From Bradyrhizobium icense (lineage in GTDB: Bacteria; Pseudomonadota; Alphaproteobacteria; Rhizobiales; Xanthobacteraceae), in assembly GCF_001693385.1 (NCBI RefSeq), contig NZ_CP016428.1, forward strand, positions 7,361,001 through 7,425,000: 64,000 bases of DNA. The letters run 5' to 3'. The translations under genes were made by a program, and so were the position numbers. This document shows, piece by piece, positions 53,760-61,461 of the stretch (its first letter is position 1; the number at the start of each line of letters is the position of its first letter). Below the pieces are notes generated by a model. That model did not search any database. It had not been told where the DNA came from and worked only from the letters and a program-made list of their open reading frames with translations.

Positions 53760-54584
53760 ATGCAGACCCTTCACGTCAACGGCTATGACATGGCCTATCT
53801 CGATATCGGACAAAGCGCTGACAATCGTCCGCCGCTGGTGTGCGTGCATGGCTCGCTGTGCGATTTTAGGATCTGGTCGTCAGTGCTGGGACCGCTGACC
53901 CGCAGGCACCGGGTGATCGCACCTTCGTTGCGGCATTTCTTCCCGGAGCAGTGGGACGGCGTGGGCGACACCTATTCGATTTCGCAGCATGTCGACGACG
54001 TGATCGGCTTCGTCGAGAAGCTCGATACGAAACCGGTCGACCTGATGGGCCATTCGCGCGGCGGCCACATCTGCTTTCGCGTCGCGCAGCGCCGTCCGGA
54101 TCTGTTGCGCAAGCTGATCCTGGCCGAGCCCGGCGGCGAACTCGACGCCACGCTCGACCCTGCCTACAAGCCCGGCCCCTCACCGCTGGCCGGAATGATT
54201 GCAGCTTCCGCTGAAGCGATCGCCAATGGCGACATCGACGGCGGCCTGCAGATCTTCCTGGATGCGCTGGAGGGACCCGGCGCCTGGAAGCGCCTGCCGG
54301 CGACGCCGAAACAATTGCTGCGCGACAACGCCACCACGCTGATCGGCCAGAAGCGCGACCAGCGTCCGCCGTTTTCCAAGGCGGACGCGGCGGCAATCAA
54401 GACGCCGACGCTGTTCATCGGCGGCGCCAACACCAAGGGCACGCTGCCAAAGGTGCTGAAGGCCTTGGCGGCGAACGTGAGGGGATCGCGCACCGAGATG
54501 ATCCCCGGCACCACGCATCCGATGTTCGAGCAAGCGCCGCAGAAGTATGGCGAGATTGTGCTGTCGTATCTCGCGGAGGATTGA
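53760..54584 (+). CDS. Alpha/beta hydrolase (tandem copy 1)
   Basis: A 274-residue alpha/beta hydrolase. Oxyanion region VHGSLCDFRIWS near 29-40; nucleophile Ser 99 in LMGHSRGGHICFR; the C-terminal catalytic His is in PGTTHPMFEQAP. An acidic residue follows in the GGANTKGTLP region, but the exact Asp is unclear. No signal peptide. The next gene encodes a clear paralogue of the same length, starting with the identical 14 residues. Substrate unknown; esterase, lactonase or epoxide hydrolase activities are all possible. Confidence 0.9.
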   Translation: MQTLHVNGYDMAYLDIGQSADNRPPLVCVHGSLCDFRIWSSVLGPLTRRHRVIAPSLRHFFPEQWDGVGDTYSISQHVDDVIGFVEKLDTKPVDLMGHSRGGHICFRVAQRRPDLLRKLILAEPGGELDATLDPAYKPGPSPLAGMIAASAEAIANGDIDGGLQIFLDALEGPGAWKRLPATPKQLLRDNATTLIGQKRDQRPPFSKADAAAIKTPTLFIGGANTKGTLPKVLKALAANVRGSRTEMIPGTTHPMFEQAPQKYGEIVLSYLAED

Positions 54585-54589
54585 TCACG

Positions 54590-55414
54590 ATGCAGACCCT
54601 TCACGTCAACGGCTATGACATGGCCTATCTCGACGTCGGCCAAGGCGCGGCCAACAGCCCGCCGCTGGTTCTCGTGCACGGCACGCTCGGCGATTTCCGG
54701 ACGTGGAACGCAGTGCTGGGGCCGCTATCGAAACAGCACCGCGTGATCTCGCTGAGCCTGCGGCGGTTCTTCCCGGAGCATTGGGACGGCGTCGGCAACG
54801 ACTATCGGATGGCACAGCACGTCGCCGACGTCATCGGCTTCATCGAAAAACTGAATGCCGGACCGGTCGATCTGATCGGCCATTCCCGCGGCGGGCATAT
54901 CGGCTTTCGCGTGGTGCAGATGCGGGCTGATTTATTGCGCAAGGCCGTCCTCGCCGAACCGGGCGGCGATCTCGAGCCGGCGCTGCAACCGAGCAGTCCG
55001 CCTCCCGGCCCCGTGCCGCTGGGCCCGCGTGTTCCGATCGCGGCCGAGATGGTGCGGAACGGTGACATCGACGGCGCGCTGGCGCTGTTCGTCGACGGCA
55101 TCGACGGTGAAGGTGCATGGGCGCGGTGGCCGGCGGCGCCGCGGCAGCAATTGCGCGACAACGTCCATACGCTGCTCGGCCAGGTCGGCGAGAATCGCCA
55201 GCCGTTTCTGAAGAGCGAAGCGGAGGCAATCAGGACTCCGACGCTGTTGATCGGCGGCGGCGACACCAGGGGCGCGCTGGCGGTGACCTGGCGCGTGCTG
55301 GCCGAACATATTCCGGGCGCACGGACGGCGGTGATCCCGGGCACGCGTCACTGGATGTTCGAACAGGCGCCGCAGGAGTTTTGCAACGTCGTGCTGGATT
55401 TCCTGGCGAGGTAG
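54590..55414 (+). CDS. Alpha/beta hydrolase (tandem copy 2)
   Basis: A 274-residue paralogue of the preceding gene. ATG 54590 is chosen because GGAGG precedes it and the protein then aligns from residue 1 with copy 1; TTG 54581 overlapping the previous stop is the other option. Nucleophile Ser 99 in LIGHSRGGHIGFR, His in PGTRHWMFEQAP, cap region differing most (QPSSPPPGPVPLGPR). The first 44 bases are identical to copy 1, far above the identity elsewhere. Same operon, five bases apart. Confidence 0.9.
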   Translation: MQTLHVNGYDMAYLDVGQGAANSPPLVLVHGTLGDFRTWNAVLGPLSKQHRVISLSLRRFFPEHWDGVGNDYRMAQHVADVIGFIEKLNAGPVDLIGHSRGGHIGFRVVQMRADLLRKAVLAEPGGDLEPALQPSSPPPGPVPLGPRVPIAAEMVRNGDIDGALALFVDGIDGEGAWARWPAAPRQQLRDNVHTLLGQVGENRQPFLKSEAEAIRTPTLLIGGGDTRGALAVTWRVLAEHIPGARTAVIPGTRHWMFEQAPQEFCNVVLDFLAR

Positions 55415-55430
55415 CTGCGCCGCCGACGTC

Positions 55431-57191
55431 TTACTTTTGGTCGAGCCGCCACGCACCATCCCAATCGGCGGCCGGCGGATTGACCTGAAAATTCTCGACA
55501 CGCCTGGCCAGCGCCTTCGCCGGTCCGTCGTTGGGAACCGCCTCGAGCGCCGCATGGAATGCCCGGCGCGCGTCGTCCCAGCGGCGCTCCCGATAGGCGG
55601 CGAGCCCTTCGGCATACCGCTCACGCAACGCCAGTTGCTTCGCGGTGAGTTCGCCCTTGCGCCCCAGGATATCGAACACCGCCTGTGGAAGGGTCTGACC
55701 CGCAACCACGAGCCGATCGATCTCGCGGGATTCCACCGCATCGCCGGCCGCTGTGATCACAACCTCCGAAACCAGCGAACGGCTGCCATAGACCTTGTTG
55801 GCGTTCTCCAGCCGCGACGCGAGATTGACCGCATCACCCATCACCGTGTAGCTCATCATGAACTCCGAGCCGATACTGCCGACCAGCACTTCGCCGGCGG
55901 CAACCCCAATGCGAACGTCGCAGTCGCTCGGCACGGCGCGTATGCCGAGCAGTTCGGGCAACTCCCTGCGCAACGCCGTACCGCGATCGGCCATCTCGAC
56001 GGCAGCGAGGCAGGCCAGGCGCGCCTGCTCGCTATGCTCGGTAAAGGGAGGTCCCCAATAGGCCATGATCGCATCGCCGATATACTTGTCGATGATGCCG
56101 CGATTGCTGCGGATCGGTCCCGACATCGTCGACAGATAGTGGTTCATCACCTTGACGAGGCCCTGCGGCGTCATGCCCTCGCTGAGGCTGGTAAAGCCCT
56201 GCATGTCGCAGAACAGCACGGTCATCACCCGCCGCTCGCCGGCGCGGGCCGTCAACGATCGCTGGTCGATCAACCCTTCCACCACGCGGGGATCGACGTA
56301 GCGGCCGAAAGTCTCGCGCAAGCGCTCCTTGTGGCGCAATTGCTCGACCATGTTGTTGAAGGCGGTCGTGAGCTGGCCGATTTCGTCGCGCGTGGTGACG
56401 TCGATCGAGCCGTCGAGCCGGCCGGCCTCGACGGCGCGGGTGCCGTCCAGCAGCCGCCGCACCGGGCGAGTAATACCGGTGCTGACGAAGAACGCGAACG
56501 TCAGTCCGAGGATGGCCGCAAGCATCGTCACGATCGCGGAGATGACAATCGCGCGCTGCTGATCCCGCATCGTCACGGCCGCATCGCTGCGGACCTGCTC
56601 GAACATGTCGTGTCGGATTTCCTCAATCTTGCGATTGAATTCGTCGCGGAGCGCGTCGCTCCGAACAAGGCTGGCCCGTACTTCGGGCATGTTGCCGGCT
56701 TCGAGCAGCGGCCACATCCGCTTGCTCTCTGCTTCCAGATAACGGCGAAGGTCGCTCGTTATGGTTTCGATCCGGTTCTCGATCCGTCCGAGGTTGGCGT
56801 CGTCGGAGACGGTGGTCGGATCATCAATGATTGCAATGATCAGGGCGCGCGCAGCTTGCGCCTCCTGGTCAATCTCCCTGCCCTTCGCCTCATAGATGGC
56901 TTGCTGATCTGCAAAGGCGGTCTCGTCCGGTGGTGTCTGTATCTTGAGGAATACCATCCGGCGAACCACCACCGCCTGCTCCAGCGAGCGGACGTTCATC
57001 CGCGCCAGATGCCCATATGCTTCGACATATTTTGTCGTCAGCTCATCGAGTTGATGCGCAATTTTTCGCGTCATCACCGTCGACAGCGCCGAGATGATCA
57101 CCATCAGAAAGATCAGTCCGATGGCGATGCCGAGGATTCGCTTGCGGATGGTCGGTCGCAGCATCGAGGTATATTCTAAAACCAGGGACAT
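55431..57191 (-). CDS. Membrane-bound adenylate/guanylate cyclase with HAMP domain
   Basis: A 586-residue class III nucleotidyl cyclase. TM1 about 20-42, a periplasmic all-helical sensor (about 43-225; four-helix-bundle type), TM2 about 228-250, then HAMP (TRPVRRLLDGTRAVEAGRL, TTRDEIGQLTTAFNNMVEQL). The catalytic domain has LFCDMQGFTSLSE with the metal Asp, DKYIGDAIMAYWGPP, GVAAGEVLVGSIGSEF and YTVMGDAVNLASRLE. A C-terminal helical region (KQLALRERYAEGLAAYRERRWDDARRAF, split) is TPR-like. It should make cAMP in response to a periplasmic or membrane signal. Neither candidate start (57191 or 57164) has a good ribosome site. Confidence 0.92.
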   Translation of the reverse strand: MSLVLEYTSMLRPTIRKRILGIAIGLIFLMVIISALSTVMTRKIAHQLDELTTKYVEAYGHLARMNVRSLEQAVVVRRMVFLKIQTPPDETAFADQQAIYEAKGREIDQEAQAARALIIAIIDDPTTVSDDANLGRIENRIETITSDLRRYLEAESKRMWPLLEAGNMPEVRASLVRSDALRDEFNRKIEEIRHDMFEQVRSDAAVTMRDQQRAIVISAIVTMLAAILGLTFAFFVSTGITRPVRRLLDGTRAVEAGRLDGSIDVTTRDEIGQLTTAFNNMVEQLRHKERLRETFGRYVDPRVVEGLIDQRSLTARAGERRVMTVLFCDMQGFTSLSEGMTPQGLVKVMNHYLSTMSGPIRSNRGIIDKYIGDAIMAYWGPPFTEHSEQARLACLAAVEMADRGTALRRELPELLGIRAVPSDCDVRIGVAAGEVLVGSIGSEFMMSYTVMGDAVNLASRLENANKVYGSRSLVSEVVITAAGDAVESREIDRLVVAGQTLPQAVFDILGRKGELTAKQLALRERYAEGLAAYRERRWDDARRAFHAALEAVPNDGPAKALARRVENFQVNPPAADWDGAWRLDQK

Positions 57192-57221
57192 GTTGGGAAA
57201 CGGATGAAGGCAACAAAGCGA

Positions 57222-57246
57222 AAGCCCGGCCGATCCGGCCGGGCTT
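57222..57246 (-). terminator. Rho-independent terminator of the AhpD-like gene
   Basis: AAGCCCGGCCG (57222-57232) and CGGCCGGGCTT (57236-57246) make a perfect 11-bp stem with a three-base loop. On the minus strand it is followed by TTTCGCTTTG. It lies 86 bases downstream of the AhpD-like gene's stop and upstream of the cyclase start, separating the two transcripts. Confidence 0.85.
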
Positions 57247-57332
57247 GATGTTTAGCGCGCGCCGGTGAATTAAGCACGTTCCGGCGCGTTAAAATTGGCG
57301 ATAGTTTTGGGGATACCCCCTGGCTACACCTT

Positions 57333-57782
57333 CTAGACGCCCACAGGCTGACGCACGGCTACATTGAGCCTGTTCCAGACATTGATCTTGGCGATCGCCA
57401 GAATCAACGCCGAGAGCTCCGCCTCGTCGAAATGCTTGTCGGCCTCACTCCAGACCTCGTCCGGCACCGGATCGGCGCGGTCGCTGATCCGTGTCAGCGC
57501 TTCCGTCAACGCCAGGGCCGCGCGCTCGGCTTCGGTGAAATAGGGCGTGTCGCGCCAGGCGGCCACCGCGAACAGCCTCTCGCCGGTCTCGCCGGCCTTG
57601 CCGGCGAGTTTTGAGTGCATGTCGACACAGACGCTGCAGCCGTTGATCTGGCTGGCCCGCAGGTACACCAGTTCGAGCAACTTTTCCGGCAGACTGTTCT
57701 TGGTCAGGTCGCCCAGCGCCTGCAGCGGTTTCATGGCGTCGGGAAGGACCATGACGGGATGATTCATTCGGGCTTGCATCAT
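57333..57782 (-). CDS. AhpD-like alkylhydroperoxidase / carboxymuconolactone decarboxylase family protein
   Basis: A 149-residue single-domain protein. ATG 57782 has GGAG six bases upstream. The redox motif is GCSVCVDMHSK with Cys49, Cys52 and His56 (C-x2-C-x3-H); preceded by LRASQINGC and followed by TPYFTEAERAALALTEALT. This is the CMD/AhpD fold of peroxidatic proteins. It faces an ECF41-type sigma gene across 114 bases, and such a gene is the known neighbour and usual target of ECF41 sigma factors. A terminator lies downstream. Likely function: peroxide or electrophile defence. Confidence 0.92.
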   Translation of the reverse strand: MMQARMNHPVMVLPDAMKPLQALGDLTKNSLPEKLLELVYLRASQINGCSVCVDMHSKLAGKAGETGERLFAVAAWRDTPYFTEAERAALALTEALTRISDRADPVPDEVWSEADKHFDEAELSALILAIAKINVWNRLNVAVRQPVGV

Positions 57783-57812
57783 TTTGCGCTCCATATGGTT
57801 GGTTCTGTTTTT

Positions 57813-57840
57813 GACGCGGCGGCGCCGATCTGCTGTCACA
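57813..57840 (-). promoter_or_regulatory. Candidate ECF41-type promoter for the AhpD-like gene
   Basis: On the minus strand TGTGACA (57840-57834), a 17-base spacer and CGTC (57816-57813) resemble the ECF41 consensus TGTCACA / CGTC with one mismatch in -35. The -10 is 30 bases before the start codon. It uses the same -35 bases as the plus-strand promoter, because TGTCACA is almost its own complement. Confidence 0.5.
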
Positions 57841-57860
57841 TCGGCGCGCTTTCGTTCGTC
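57834..57860 (+). promoter_or_regulatory. ECF41-type promoter for the sigma gene
   Basis: TGTCACA (57834-57840), a 16-base spacer and CGTC (57857-57860) match the published ECF41 promoter motif exactly. It lies 36 bases before the sigma gene's start codon, implying autoregulation. The target motif is quoted from knowledge of the ECF41 family. Confidence 0.68.
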
Positions 57861-57896
57861 ATCACCATGACGGAACGCGACATGGGAATGTGACCG

Positions 57897-58754
57897 ATGG
57901 ACGAGAAAAAGTTTCTGGCTGAGAAATTCGAGGCCAACCGGCCCCATCTGAGGGCGGTGGCCTACCGTATGCTGGGTTCGACGAGCGAGGTCGATGATGC
58001 CGTGCAGGAAACCTGGCTGCGGCTGAGCCGCTCCGATACCAGCGCGGTCGAAAACCTCGGGGGGTGGCTGACCACGGTCGTCGCCCGCGTCTGCCTCGAC
58101 ATGCTGCGCTCGCGCAAATCGCGGCGCGAGGAACCTATGGGTCCGCACGTGCCGGAACCTGTCGCTGACGATATGCATGGGCGCGACGCGGAAATGGCGG
58201 ATTCCGTCGGCGCGGCGCTGCTGGTGGTGCTGGAAACACTCGCGCCGGCCGAACGGCTTGCCTTCGTGCTGCACGACACGTTTGCCGTGCCGTTCGAAGA
58301 GATCGCCCCGATCGTCGGCCGCACACCTGCCGCGGCGAGGCAACTGGCCAGCCGCGCCCGCCGCCGGGTGCAAGGCAGCCCGCCGCCAGACGCCGACTTC
58401 GGCCGGCAGAAAAACATCGTCGACGCGTTCATCAAGGCCTCCCGCGAGGGTGACTTTGAGGGGCTGCTCACGGTGCTCGATCCCGACGTGGTATTTCGTG
58501 CCGATGCTGCCGCGCAACGCCTCGGCTCGCTCGCGGAAATTCGTGGCGCCGCCGCGGTCGCAGAAGCCTTCAAGGGACGCGCACAGTCGGCCAGGCCGGC
58601 GCTGGTCGACGGTGCATTGGCGCTCGCCGTCATTCTCGGCGGCCAACTGCGCATCGTGGTGCGGCTGACGATCAGCGGCGAACGGATTTCGGCGGTCGAA
58701 GCGGTGGCCGATGCCGAGCGGATCGGACAGCTCGACGTAAACCTGCTCGCGTGA
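57897..58754 (+). CDS. ECF41 family RNA polymerase sigma factor (SigJ-like)
   Basis: A 285-residue sigma factor. Sigma-2 about 8-75 (FEANRPHLRAVAYRMLGS, DAVQETWLRLSR), sigma-4 about 110-160 (LETLAPAERLAFVLHDTF, VPFEEIAPIVGRTPAAARQLASRARR split), then a SnoaL-like C-terminal domain about 170-285. The linker reads GPHVPEP where ECF41 proteins have GPWLPEP, and the DGGGK motif of the C-terminal domain is replaced by RADAAAQR. The domain is known to act as a built-in regulator, so these changes may alter control. An adjacent AhpD-like gene and a matching promoter support the ECF41 assignment. No anti-sigma gene is present, as is usual for the group. Confidence 0.92.
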   Translation: MDEKKFLAEKFEANRPHLRAVAYRMLGSTSEVDDAVQETWLRLSRSDTSAVENLGGWLTTVVARVCLDMLRSRKSRREEPMGPHVPEPVADDMHGRDAEMADSVGAALLVVLETLAPAERLAFVLHDTFAVPFEEIAPIVGRTPAAARQLASRARRRVQGSPPPDADFGRQKNIVDAFIKASREGDFEGLLTVLDPDVVFRADAAAQRLGSLAEIRGAAAVAEAFKGRAQSARPALVDGALALAVILGGQLRIVVRLTISGERISAVEAVADAERIGQLDVNLLA

Positions 58755-58760
58755 GCGGCG

Positions 58761-59573
58761 TCATCGGCTCTTTGTCGCGGAGAACACGATCGCCTGAACC
58801 GGCATCCGGCCGGGATCGCCGAACTCGCGGCGAAACGCCTGTGCCATCGTGTCGACGATCTGGTCAGGATCTACGCCGCCACGTGCCCGGACCTGATCGA
58901 TCAGCGGGTTACCATGGACGGCCGCCCGCGCAAAAATTGCGACGTCAGGCAGTTCTCTTACCTGTCTGATCACGGCAATGCCGATGTCGTCGAACCCCGC
59001 CGTTATCAGCATCTCCTTGATCGGATCGATCTGGTGGCAGGAGAACGGCACGTTGTAAAACTGCGGCGGATCGGCAGGGAAGAAACGCGCGGCCACCTCA
59101 TGCGCGATCCGGCCGAACGGATTGTAGCGATGAGAGTCCCAGACGCTGAGCACATAGCGGCCGCCGGGCGCGAGCACACGATAAGCCTCGGAAAAGGATT
59201 TTGCCTTGTCCGGAAAGAACATTAGGCCGAACTGACAAACGATCGCATCGAAGCTTGCATCGGCGAATGGAAGTGCGGCCGCGTCGGCAGGCTGGAAGGC
59301 GACCTGCTCGCCAGGCTGAAACTTGGCGCGGGCAACATCGAGCATCGGCGGATTGAAGTCGGTCGCAGTCAGCTCTGCGTCTCTTGGCAGCACCTCGCGC
59401 AACTGCCGCGTGACGATGCCGGTGCCGGCGGCGGTTTCGAGCACCCGCACCGGACCGCCGCTGGCGACACGCTTGGCAATGTCCGCCGCATACTCGGCGA
59501 AGATGATCGGGCCCAGGCCTTGATCATAGTACTGAGGGATATTGCCAACGAAACCGGCTGCGTCGTTGCTCAT
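58761..59573 (-). CDS. Class I SAM-dependent methyltransferase
   Basis: A 270-residue methyltransferase with motif I VRVLETAAGTGIVTRQL near 42-58, motif II DAELTATDFNPPML, DAAALPFADASFDAIVCQFGLMFFPD, and motif III VLAPGGRYVLSVWD near 133. This is the UbiE/methyltransferase-11 layout with a 100-residue substrate cap. No ribosome site is obvious before ATG 59573. It converges with the sigma gene (six bases apart) and is divergent from the GntR gene. Substrate unknown; a small aromatic or fatty molecule is typical. Confidence 0.88.
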   Translation of the reverse strand: MSNDAAGFVGNIPQYYDQGLGPIIFAEYAADIAKRVASGGPVRVLETAAGTGIVTRQLREVLPRDAELTATDFNPPMLDVARAKFQPGEQVAFQPADAAALPFADASFDAIVCQFGLMFFPDKAKSFSEAYRVLAPGGRYVLSVWDSHRYNPFGRIAHEVAARFFPADPPQFYNVPFSCHQIDPIKEMLITAGFDDIGIAVIRQVRELPDVAIFARAAVHGNPLIDQVRARGGVDPDQIVDTMAQAFRREFGDPGRMPVQAIVFSATKSR

Positions 59574-59658
59574 GGCCGACCTCCGATCGCCCCCGCCACA
59601 GCATACCCACAGAAAGGCCAGCAGGCGTCAGCCTTGACCGGGACTGATCTATCCGCTA

Positions 59659-59690
59659 CTTCTGAATTCGGAATTCCGTATTCCAAAAAG
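59659..59690. promoter_or_regulatory. Candidate operator before the GntR gene
   Basis: GAATTCGGAATTCCGTATTC is an inverted repeat of 20 bases (18 of 20 match) centred on GGAATTCC, within the 127-base divergent gap before the GntR-type regulator. FCD-type regulators commonly bind short palindromes near their own gene, so autoregulation is plausible. Confidence 0.4.
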
Positions 59691-59700
59691 GGCACCCGGC

Positions 59701-60375
59701 ATGATCCCACTGGATCCGCTTCCCAACCTGATCGACCAGGTCTATGCCCGGATCCTCGAGGCGATCACCGATCGTTCGCTGCCGCCCGGGCACCGCATCC
59801 GGCAGAACGAGCTTGCGGAAAAGCTTGGCGTCTCGCGCCAGCCGGTGTCCCACGCGCTGCATTTGCTGCATCGGCAGGGGCTCGTCGCCGAGAGCGGCCG
59901 CCGCGGCTTTGAAGTCACCCGGCTCGATCCCGAACGCATTCGCCAGCTTTACGAAGTCCGCGGCGCCATCGACGCGCTGGCGGCACGGCTGGCTGCCGGG
60001 CGATGCAACGCCGATGCGTCAGGCCGCAAGCAGGTCGAGGCGGCGCTGCAGGCCGGGCGGAGCATTGGCAAAGACACGCCGCTTTCGCGGCTGATCGCCC
60101 TCGACGTCGATTTTCACGGCGCCATCTATCGCCTCGCGGGCAATCCCGCGATCGAGGAAATGATCGCGCCGCAATGGCCGCACATGCGCCGCTCGATGGC
60201 GACCGTGCTGGCGGAGCTCGACTACCGCGAGCGCGCCTGGGCCGAACATGAGGCGATTGCCGCGCAAATCCTCGCCGGCAATGCCAGGGCGGCGGAAGCC
60301 GCTGCGCTGGCGCATGCGCAGACGGCCGGGCGGATGACGGAGGAGAGACTGAGAGCGACGGATAGGGCGGCGTAA
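59701..60375 (+). CDS. GntR family transcriptional regulator (FCD type)
   Basis: A 224-residue regulator. Winged HTH at 8-75 (ARILEAITDRSLPPGHRI, NELAEKLGVSRQPVSHALHLL, GLVAESGRRGFEV) followed by an FCD ligand-binding domain (YEVRGAIDALAARLAAG, RLIALDVDFHGAIYRLAGNP with the metal-site D..H, MRRSMATVLAEL..H). FCD regulators usually sense carboxylates and control the adjacent catabolic genes, here the PhyH dioxygenase and the oxidoreductase. A palindromic candidate site lies just upstream. There is no clear Shine-Dalgarno before ATG 59701. Confidence 0.9.
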   Translation: MIPLDPLPNLIDQVYARILEAITDRSLPPGHRIRQNELAEKLGVSRQPVSHALHLLHRQGLVAESGRRGFEVTRLDPERIRQLYEVRGAIDALAARLAAGRCNADASGRKQVEAALQAGRSIGKDTPLSRLIALDVDFHGAIYRLAGNPAIEEMIAPQWPHMRRSMATVLAELDYRERAWAEHEAIAAQILAGNARAAEAAALAHAQTAGRMTEERLRATDRAA

Positions 60376-60385
60376 TCGAGGCGCC

Positions 60386-60477
60386 GTCGTTCCGGGGCGA
60401 TGCGAAGCATCGAACTATGGTGCGCAATTGCGCACCTGAGGATCTCGAGATTCCGGGTCGGACCATCCCGGAATGAC
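60386..60477. repeat. Intergenic palindromic repeat, family D
   Basis: A 92-base element with inverted ends (GTCGTTCCGGG and CCCGGAATGAC, 10 of 11 matching). The interior has small perfect hairpins: CGATGCGAAGCATCG and GGTGCGCAATTGCGCACC. It lies between the GntR regulator and the PhyH gene. No second copy is in the window, but the ends resemble repeats common in this group of bacteria (from memory). Confidence 0.75.
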
Positions 60478-60505
60478 AACAACAAAAGCCAAGGGAGGAA
60501 ACACC

Positions 60506-61306
60506 ATGAAACTGACGCCACAGCAGATCGAATTCTTCAACCGCGAAGGCTGGCTGTTCCTGCCGGAGTTGTTCAGCCAGGAGGAAGTGGATTATCTCGC
60601 ACGCGAGGCCGTCAGCATCTACGACGCCAACCGGCCGGAGGTGTGGCGCGAGAAGAGCGGCGCGCCGCGCACCGCCTTTGCCGCGCACCTCTACAACGAG
60701 GCGTTCGGCGCGCTCGCTGCGCATCCACGCATGATCGAGCCGATCGAGCAGATCTTCGGCGAGAAGGTCTACATGCATCAGTTCAAGATCAACGCCAAAG
60801 CCGCCTTCACCGGCGATGTCTGGCAGTGGCATCAGGATTACGGCACCTGGAAGCGCGACGACGGCATGCCGGAGCCGCGCGCGATGAACATCGCGATCTT
60901 CCTGGACGAGGTGATGCCGATCAACGGCCCGTTGATGCTGGTGCCGAAGAGCCAGCACGCCGGCGATCTGAAGGCTTCGCATGACCTTGAGACCACGTCC
61001 TATCCGCTGTGGACCTTGGATGAGGAGACTGTCACCCGGCTGGTGAAGGAAGGCGGCATCGTCGCCCCCACCGGCAAGGCTGGCGGCATGCTGATGTTCC
61101 ACGGCAATCTGGTGCACGGATCAAGCGGCAACATCACACCCTACCCGCGCAAGATCGTCTACCTGACGCTGAACGCGGTCTCGAACTATATCCGCACCCC
61201 CACAAGGCCGGACTACATCGCGCATCGCGACTTCACGCCGATCCAGACCGTGGATGACGACGCGCTGCTGCGGCTCGCACGAGCGCATCGCCAGGCCGCG
61301 GAGTAG
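60506..61306 (+). CDS. Phytanoyl-CoA dioxygenase (PhyH) family protein
   Basis: A 266-residue Fe(II)/2-oxoglutarate-dependent oxygenase. ATG 60506 has AGGGAGGAA upstream; an earlier ATG at 60473 falls in repeat D. The iron facial triad is His-x-Asp in WQWHQDYGTWKRDDG and the distal His in GNLVHGSSGNITP; the 2-oxoglutarate Arg is probably in YPRKIVYLTLNAVSN. Structure starts LTPQQIEFFNREGWLFLPELF as in many PhyH/EctD proteins. It hydroxylates a substrate not identifiable from sequence. Position after a GntR regulator suggests inducible use. Confidence 0.9.
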   Translation: MKLTPQQIEFFNREGWLFLPELFSQEEVDYLAREAVSIYDANRPEVWREKSGAPRTAFAAHLYNEAFGALAAHPRMIEPIEQIFGEKVYMHQFKINAKAAFTGDVWQWHQDYGTWKRDDGMPEPRAMNIAIFLDEVMPINGPLMLVPKSQHAGDLKASHDLETTSYPLWTLDEETVTRLVKEGGIVAPTGKAGGMLMFHGNLVHGSSGNITPYPRKIVYLTLNAVSNYIRTPTRPDYIAHRDFTPIQTVDDDALLRLARAHRQAAE

Positions 61307-61311
61307 GACTC

Positions 61312-61440
61312 TCGTGTCCCGGGCGCCGCGCAGCATGAAATGATGCACTGCTGAGCCGGGGCCGATACTCGTTTATAGCTGTACAATAGGTCCCGGCTCT
61401 GCGGAGCAGCACGTCGTGCTGCACCGCGTCCGGGACACGA
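61312..61440. repeat. Intergenic palindromic repeat, family E
   Basis: A 129-base element with perfect 11-base inverted ends (TCGTGTCCCGG at 61312-61322, CCGGGACACGA at 61430-61440). The interior is GC-rich with nested hairpins (GCAGCACGTCGTGCTGC) apart from an AT-rich middle (CTCGTTTATAGCTGTACAATAG). It fills the gap between the PhyH and oxidoreductase genes, which might therefore be read through or terminated here. Confidence 0.8.
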
Positions 61441-61461
61441 CTCACTCCGATCGGACACCCC

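Noticed and set aside
55437..57179. A 580-residue plus-strand frame opposite the cyclase
   Set aside because: The minus strand carries clear cyclase, HAMP and membrane motifs. The opposite frame is His/Arg/Asp-rich with none and has no ribosome site.
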